Below are positions 58,968-64,000 of a stretch of 64,000 nucleotides of DNA, one piece after another. The position numbers and the translations under genes are program-made. The notes beneath the pieces were generated by a model that saw only the letters and a program-made list of their open reading frames with translations, was not told where the DNA came from and ran no database searches. Origin of the DNA: Angiostrongylus vasorum. Lineage: Eukaryota > Nematoda > Chromadorea > Rhabditida > Metastrongylidae. The DNA lies in the NCBI GenBank assembly GCA_018806985.1, contig JADANN010000174.1, forward strand, positions 451,501 through 515,500, in the 5' to 3' direction. Within the stretch, counting starts at the first letter, position 1. Every line of letters starts with the position of its first letter.

Positions 58968-61223
58968 CTAGTCCATCTTCAAGGCAAAACTAGACCCACA
59001 CGAGCAACCTTTTTCTGCGATAGGGTTACCCACAACACGAAAAGAAGATCTCATCAAGTCCTCCACGTAGTCGACAGTCGCTCCACGCATATATCCAAGT
59101 GACATCTGTGAAGTTTGCATTTTGCTAACAGATGACATGTGCAATAGAACTCTGTGCTCTGGTGCTTAGTTCTGGTGAAAGCGTTCTCTTTCTCTTCTCG
59201 GAATAACAAAGACTAAAACTATCCGAGAGAAACGCAAAGCAAGGGCCTCAGTGGTGCAGTGTGTAATACGCGAGCCCCCGGAAAAGGTAATCATGGTTCG
59301 ATCTAGTCCGGCGGTCCAAGTTTTGCGAATATCTCAGCATCGTTGAGGCTTTCTTTCAGTTGGTACACTGCCGTGAAAAATTAAAGCAGGTAGAAAATAT
59401 TAGGTTAACAAAGACTAGTTTTTCATAACATAAATGTACTTTCTATGAAGAAAAAAAAACAGTCAAGGAATGGAAAGACGTACAATGCACAGTCGAAATC
59501 TTAACAAACTCACTTCGTCAATGACAACTTCAACGTTGTCGCCTTTCCAAAGTCGGTCACCGTCTTGCAATTTGGAATCTAACCTTATTTTGTACTCAAA
59601 TCCTGAGCAACCTCCTCCATCCACTTCGATTCGCAGCCGCTCACCAGGTGGTAGAACTTCCTAAATAAATGAATACGCAAACATCTATTGGTCTTAGGTC
59701 GATATGAAAACAATGCTCATTTCTTTTCATCTTAAATTGTATGCACACAACACAGTCACAAACAAAAGATTTAATAAATATCTAAGGACCAACGTACATT
59801 CTAAACGTAGCTTATCGCTTATCTATTTGCCGTGAAGTACTTTTCCTAACATCCAGTCCCTCATGACTTCAAGGTGGGTAAAATCTTTTAAAGCAGTAAA
59901 CCCTCAGCATTGCGCGTATGGATCCAACCTGAGGCATGTCACAGCGGAAGTAATTACAGAGACTTGAAATATTGACTTTCGTCTGACCTCAGCACGATTA
60001 ACCATTTTTTGATGTATTAGCAAGCTTAAGTGAAGCTGTTACAAATCTTTATTGCGGCTAACGTCCCGGCAGCATGACCTTTCTCAGAACGATGCTTCAC
60101 GTCGAGTGTCCACAGTAGTTGTTCCTTAGATTTCGGGTTTCCATAGCCGGCTCGTCGAAATAAGAAGAGTGGAGAACCGTGCAAAAGAAGTACCCAGCAC
60201 TGCCATTTTACTGACTTCGCCGGTCATCGATGCGGAATTTAAATGAAATTCAGTATACAAAAAAATTATTTTGCTATGAGATATACTGCCACCATAAAAA
60301 CAAGTTATTTTGGTTGGGAATCAACCAAGGACCATCCTATATAAAAGGGCACGAACACCCACACAACAAGAACCACAGCTATGGACACTCAATTCCAGCA
60401 ATTGCGGCTCTGAAAGAGCTGGTACCGCCCAAATGCATACCATGAAGAAATTTAATGAAGAATTGCAACAATTTGAAGCTATATGGAAACAAGAGCTACA
60501 ATCGCATTCCCAAACATATGAAATGGCTTGAAATAATTTGTGCCGTACGTGGGTCTTGTCGACAAAAGGTGTGCTCTCCAACCATAGGTTGAACACGTGA
60601 CCACGACAATCTAAAGACGATAAGAGGAGATTTAAACGAGTTCAAACTCTCTAAAGCTACATGGTAAATTGTCTAAGAACTCAATGTTCACCATTTAAAA
60701 AGCACTGGGAAGGTAAAAAAGCAACACAAGCGGTGTCTCACCCGTTTGCTTAATCTGATGGCAGCGCTAGGGTAGAAAACTACCTGAGAGAAACGCAGAG
60801 CAAGCGCCTCGTGGTGCAGTGTGTAATACACGAGCTCCCGGAAGTGGTAATTGTGGTTCGATCTGCGCCGGGGTTCAAGTTTTGAGAATATCTAAGCATC
60901 GTTGTGGTCTCCATGGAGTTGAAGAAGTGACTGGAGGTGAATGGAGTTGTAATATTTTACAGTTGGCGTTCAAGACCGGTCATTTGCATTAAGCTAGCAA
61001 AATATGTGAGTAACGTAGCAAGAATATCTCAGAATTCCAGGAAGAGTCGACTCCACCAGCATTCAGTGACATGAAGAAGACCAATAGGACCACCAACAGC
61101 AAAATCCACACGTAAAATCCTAAGATATTCGCTGAATATGGATGCAAGGGAACGAGTCGAATACAAGAAGTTTTAGGATCCAAATAATACAATATCAGAC
61201 CTTGCAAAAACAATAATAATGGC

Positions 61224-61272
<49 letters not shown>

Positions 61273-61880
61273 GCGATAACAGTCTGCGCGGATAGCGCAA
61301 TGGTAGTGATCCCGTCCACTACGCCAACATTCTAACAACCAGGCGCTCGTTCGACCCCATGCCGAGCGCACCAAGCTTCCCATCTTTCTGTGGTGAGGAA
61401 ATTGGTATAAGGTTTATCTCAGATAGGCTCACTCCGTCTAATCCACATGGGGACTTCTAGCGTCGCTATCTCAGGATTCCAGGGGGAATCGACTCGGTCA
61501 ACATTAAGCGACATTCGTCGAGAAGACGAATATCCTCGAGCAGCAGTCGAAGCCACATGTAAGAAAGTATGAAGACATTCGTGGATGGTATATGCAAGAA
61601 AACGAGTCAAATACAAGTGCAGGGATCCACATAGTGTGGCACATGTAACGTCATGTAGTGAATAGCGAAGAAATATAATGATAAAAAATAGTAGTAACAA
61701 TAAAAAAAAGCAGTGGTTGGCAGTATTAAAGAGGAAATTGTCAACCTTGAGTCGTTGATGTGCTCTGTCGGTGACTTTGATGTCTTCCGCTGTGAGGATC
61801 TTGAGAACACTGCCTTCTCCACAGAGTCTTCTGCAGAACTGCGACGAAATATGCACTGCGATACGCGACACCCGCAGCAT
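58968..61880 (-). CDS. isca-2: ISCA2 orthologue, mitochondrial iron-sulfur cluster assembly protein
   Basis: A-type carrier that, with ISCA1 and IBA57, makes [4Fe-4S] clusters for mitochondrial enzymes. Three exons on the - strand: 61746-61880, 59514-59660 and 58968-59105, phase 0 at both junctions, 139 aa (human 154). Exon 1 gives an Arg-rich presequence (MLRVSRIAVHISSQFCRRLC) and the start of the fold (IKVTDRAHQRLK). Exon 2 gives RLRIEVDGGGCSGFEYKI with the first cluster-binding Cys. Exon 3 gives VDYVEDLMRSSFRVVGNP and the CxC pair in GCSCGSS near the C-terminus, so all three ligand cysteines are present. An in-frame ATG upstream (MLATSITS) would add 22 residues but spoils the presequence. 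Intron 1 is 2.1 kb with D and C repeats. The TTC19 gene follows on the same strand. Confidence 0.94.
59240..59390 (+). repeat. Family D SINE in ISCA2 intron 2
   Basis: CTCAGTGGTGCAGTGTGTAA (A box) and TCATGGTTCGATCTAGTCC (B box) about 35 bp apart show the tRNA origin of family D most plainly, then GCGAATATCTCAGCATCG. Confidence 0.75.
60054..60091 (-). repeat. Penelope-type terminal motif
   Basis: On the - strand, TTCTGAGAAAGGTC, a short hairpin, then GGGACGTTAGCCGC followed by AATAAAG: the same layout as the termini at 33.66 and 34.34 kb, but with changed core bases. No Penelope coding sequence is seen next to it. Confidence 0.5.
60337..60531 (+). other. TATA-like element with short coiled-coil-like frames
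   Basis: CCTATATAAAAGGGC at 60337 is a strong TATA-like match. About 45 bp later ATGGACACTCAATTCC opens a frame that stops after 10 codons. A neighbouring frame has MKKFNEELQQFEAIWKQELQ and stops at TGA. It lies antisense in ISCA2 intron 1. It may be a broken small gene or chance. Confidence 0.3.
60780..60910 (+). repeat. Family D SINE in ISCA2 intron 1
   Basis: CTCGTGGTGCAGTGTGTAAT and TTGTGGTTCGATCTGCGCC boxes, then GAGAATATCTAAGCATCG. Sister of the 59240 copy. Confidence 0.7.
61227..61269. repeat. (AAT)n microsatellite
   Basis: About 14 AAT units in ISCA2 intron 1, directly before a family C SINE. The poly-Tyr and poly-Leu frames on the - strand come from it. Confidence 0.95.
61285..61625 (+). 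repeat. Family C SINE
   Basis: GCGCGGATAGCGCAATGGTA (A box) and GCTCGTTCGACCCCATGCC (B box), then GAGGAAATTGGTATAAGG, AGGATTCCAGGGGGAATCG and ACGAGTCAAATACAAGTGC. One of the most complete family C copies. Confidence 0.75.
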
Positions 61881-61889
61881 CCATGCATC

Positions 61890-62810
61890 GACGTCAGGTC
61901 CAGAAATGACTGCAAACTTTCCACTGGTTATTGAAGTAGCAAGCATGGAAAGGCAAGGGAGAACTACTCCGGAGAAGCATCCTTGACGTACAGGACACAA
62001 TACAACAAATGAAAACAGCAAATATTTATTGCTTGTTCAACAACAAATAACACAAGGAAACAAAACTAGCCCTAACTAGTCCTGGCGGAGTACATCTACA
62101 AGCTAAGAAAAGTTGTTCTAAGTGACACAGATAATAAGAAGAAAGCTCTAAGACAATGTAAGAACACGCACAACACCGCTCACAAGACTGAGAACAGAAA
62201 CCAGGAAACTTCCTTACAAACCACTATTGAAAAATACATCTCTCCACAGAATAACATCTAGAAAGCACTTAACAACACCATGTACAAATCTTTGTTCAGA
62301 AAACTGTTCGCTTCGTTAACGAAAACGAAATCGTTCTGGTAAGAACCACAACCATTCCTCCAGTCCCATAAGAAAATTGGAGTAGTACGTTATGAGCAAT
62401 AGTAAGGACGAATCGTTAACTTCAAGGAAGCACAGTAGAAGTACCGGTTGACAAACTGAGGCGTCGCTTTCTAGTTGAACAGCACTTAAGAGCAAAATGT
62501 GTAGAGAGATTTTTAGCAGAAGACTTGGGCCACGTCTGCAGTAAAGCTTAGTTAGTTTTGTATGTTATGAAACACGAATACTGGGAAGACTACTTCACAT
62601 TTAATGATTTAGCACGCCGCTACGTACCTGAGATTACATGGTTCTTCAATTTTAGACAAACATATCTCAGCTAAATGCCAATTTTGTTGAATTAAAACAA
62701 AAAGGAAAATACAGATCTTTACAAACAAGATGAGTTCCCGTAAACTACAATGAAAAAATCTGACTTCCCAAAGCCCACAAATCGTCTTCTTCCTTCATTC
62801 GTTCTTGTGC
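61890..62810. other. Region upstream of ISCA2
   Basis: About 930 bp, AT-rich, with no supported gene. It should contain the ISCA2 promoter on the - strand and, if the 62821 exon is real, a divergent promoter for it. No TATA box is clear. Confidence 0.4.
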
Positions 62811-62820
62811 TTTGGACGGC

Positions 62821-63009
62821 ATGGCTAACGAAGCAGTGGTATATCGTCCACTAAGACCCGATGATGTTCACAAATGCAACGAGGAGATTTATTCCTGTGG
62901 CATTTGTGCTAATGATCTCAAACCGCTGATTTTTCTGCACATTTTGAGAATATGGATCATAGCCAGTAAGCCTTTTAATAAAAAACCCTGCAAATCTTTG
63001 AGCAGTAGG
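62821..63009 (+). CDS. Possible first exon of a + strand gene
   Basis: ATGGCTAACGAAGCAG opens a 63-codon frame that ends at a plausible donor (AGTAGGTAAAG). Its start, VVYRPLRPDDVHKCNEE, resembles the first strand and helix of GNAT acetyltransferases (RPLRPEDL-type), but this is a short match. No second exon was found before the window ends, and an opposite-strand gene lies at 63.6 kb. It could be chance. Confidence 0.25.
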
Positions 63010-63054
63010 TAAAGCCCTCTATAAGCATATCAAACGGTATTGTAAAGCCCCTAT

Positions 63055-63350
63055 AAAGGATAAAATAAAAGATAAAGCTCTCGGCATTGATCAATCCCGG
63101 AGGGATGCGCCAAGCATTCGACTTCATTAAGCATAGTTGGAGGTGAAAGAATGCATATCTGGCCTTTACAATGACTAGCATTGGCCTACCGATTTATCAA
63201 GTCATTACTACTATCTTACCAGACAAATGTGGTGCCAATTTGCCGACCCCGGACGGATGGAGGGCTTGGTGAGCTTGGGGTGCGGGGATCGATCCCATCT
63301 GTATTGCAGGACGTCCTCGACCACTGCGCTACCCGCGTCCGTTCAAAGTC
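63055..63350 (-). repeat. Family B SINE
   Basis: Complete - strand copy, AAAGCTCTCGGCATTGATCA to GACCACTGCGCTACCCGCG, B box as GGGATCGATCCC. Directly preceded by GGATAAAATAAAAGATAAAG, its tail. Confidence 0.8.
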
Positions 63351-63638
63351 TTTATAAAATCTAGTTATTGGAAAAACAGACTAGTCGTGCATGTGGTAAT
63401 TCTATCATGTTAAAGCAGACAAAGTCCCATTATACTATTGTGTACAGAGTTCTAATTCTGCTAAGAAGTAATCATTCATGAGGGAACTGAAGAAAGAACA
63501 CATCAAACTGGCATTCGGAGCGAAGCAAGAGCAATAGAAACTCAGTTACCAACACAGCGGCGATGAAACTGGTCCGAAATTCATCCAGCACAGCCAGCTA
63601 ACGTCGGACAGTAGGTAGAGGACCTGGACTGGGTTGAT

Positions 63639-64000
63639 TCAGACGCCTTCTCTGTCGTTCGAAACGCCTAGTAAGAAAATATTATAGTAGATAATCGCCT
63701 TAGTATGCAGAAAAAACGAACGAAAGCCTACCACCGACGGAATTTTGAATACTTTGCCCAGATGCAAACACATCTTCTTTAAAGAAAACGTATATAAAAC
63801 TTGCTTGAAAGTCCTAGTAGAGATTCATCATTATCACTGTTATTAGGCATCACATTTTTCACTTCTACAGAATAAAAGACATAATTGATGAAGTCATCAG
63901 CGAAAAATCCTAGCGTGATGTCTTCAGGAATGTCACAGGAACCGAATGGATCGTTGCACATAGTCCTTTGGCTTAAAGCCTACTTAAAACTTACAATAGG
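63639..64000 (-). CDS. 3' exons of an unrecognised gene entering from the right edge
   Basis: A - strand frame from about 63986 carries MCNDPFGSCDIPEDI, then ITLGFFADDFINYVFYSVEV. A phase-consistent ending uses a GTGATA donor near 63833, a 61 bp intron, exon about 63732-63772 (DVFASGQSIQNSVGG), a 65 bp intron, and a final exon ending at TGA 63639-63641. Without splicing it ends at TAA 63779. The aromatic FINYVFYS motif is faintly like BPI/LBP/CETP lipid-binding domains, but I would not name it. The 5' part lies outside the window. Confidence 0.4.

Noticed and set aside
60989..61383. Poly-Leu and poly-Tyr - strand frames
   Set aside because: Translations of the (AAT)n microsatellite and a family C SINE.

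Overview
The window reads as eukaryotic and almost certainly nematode DNA. Its intact genes are split by GT-AG introns of about 50 bp to 8.7 kb, the eL42 ribosomal protein is of the nematode type, and the intergenic and intronic DNA is packed with tRNA-derived SINEs, mariner fossils, an RTE-type LINE and Penelope-like fragments. The repeat load and large introns suggest a parasitic clade V worm such as a hookworm or strongylid. That placement is inference, not proof.

Five gene models assemble with every exon in a consistent reading phase. On the + strand: the eL42 (RPL36A/L44) ribosomal protein gene (470-4286), followed about 640 bp downstream by a nibrin/NBS1 orthologue (about 4927-13452). 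On the - strand: a CRAL-TRIO plus GOLD (SEC14-like) gene (28313-43223, with one 8.7 kb intron full of transposons), a TTC19 orthologue (53050-58518), and an ISCA2 iron-sulfur assembly gene (58968-61880).

ISCA2 and TTC19 are in tandem, about 450 bp apart, and both act in mitochondria; eL42 and nibrin are likewise in tandem. Either pair could be a nematode operon. Weaker gene evidence: an unrecognised membrane/coiled-coil protein (about 20.8-22.0 kb, +), a small gene at 43.7-44.5 kb (+), and the 3' exons of a gene entering from the right edge (-).

Repeats fall into four short interspersed families, called A to D here. A is about 375 bp. B, C and D carry tRNA-like A and B boxes. There are also mariner transposase fossils, a 3.2 kb degenerate RTE LINE (38.1-41.4 kb) split by three D elements, and a Penelope-like GIY-YIG fragment flanked by inverted terminal copies.

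The most interesting signals are a canonical PCNA-binding (PIP) motif created across a splice junction of the nibrin orthologue, which also appears to lack BRCT domains and an ATM-binding tail, and hammerhead-ribozyme-like motifs in the terminal repeats of the Penelope-like remnant. I did not find a clearly new multi-gene system.
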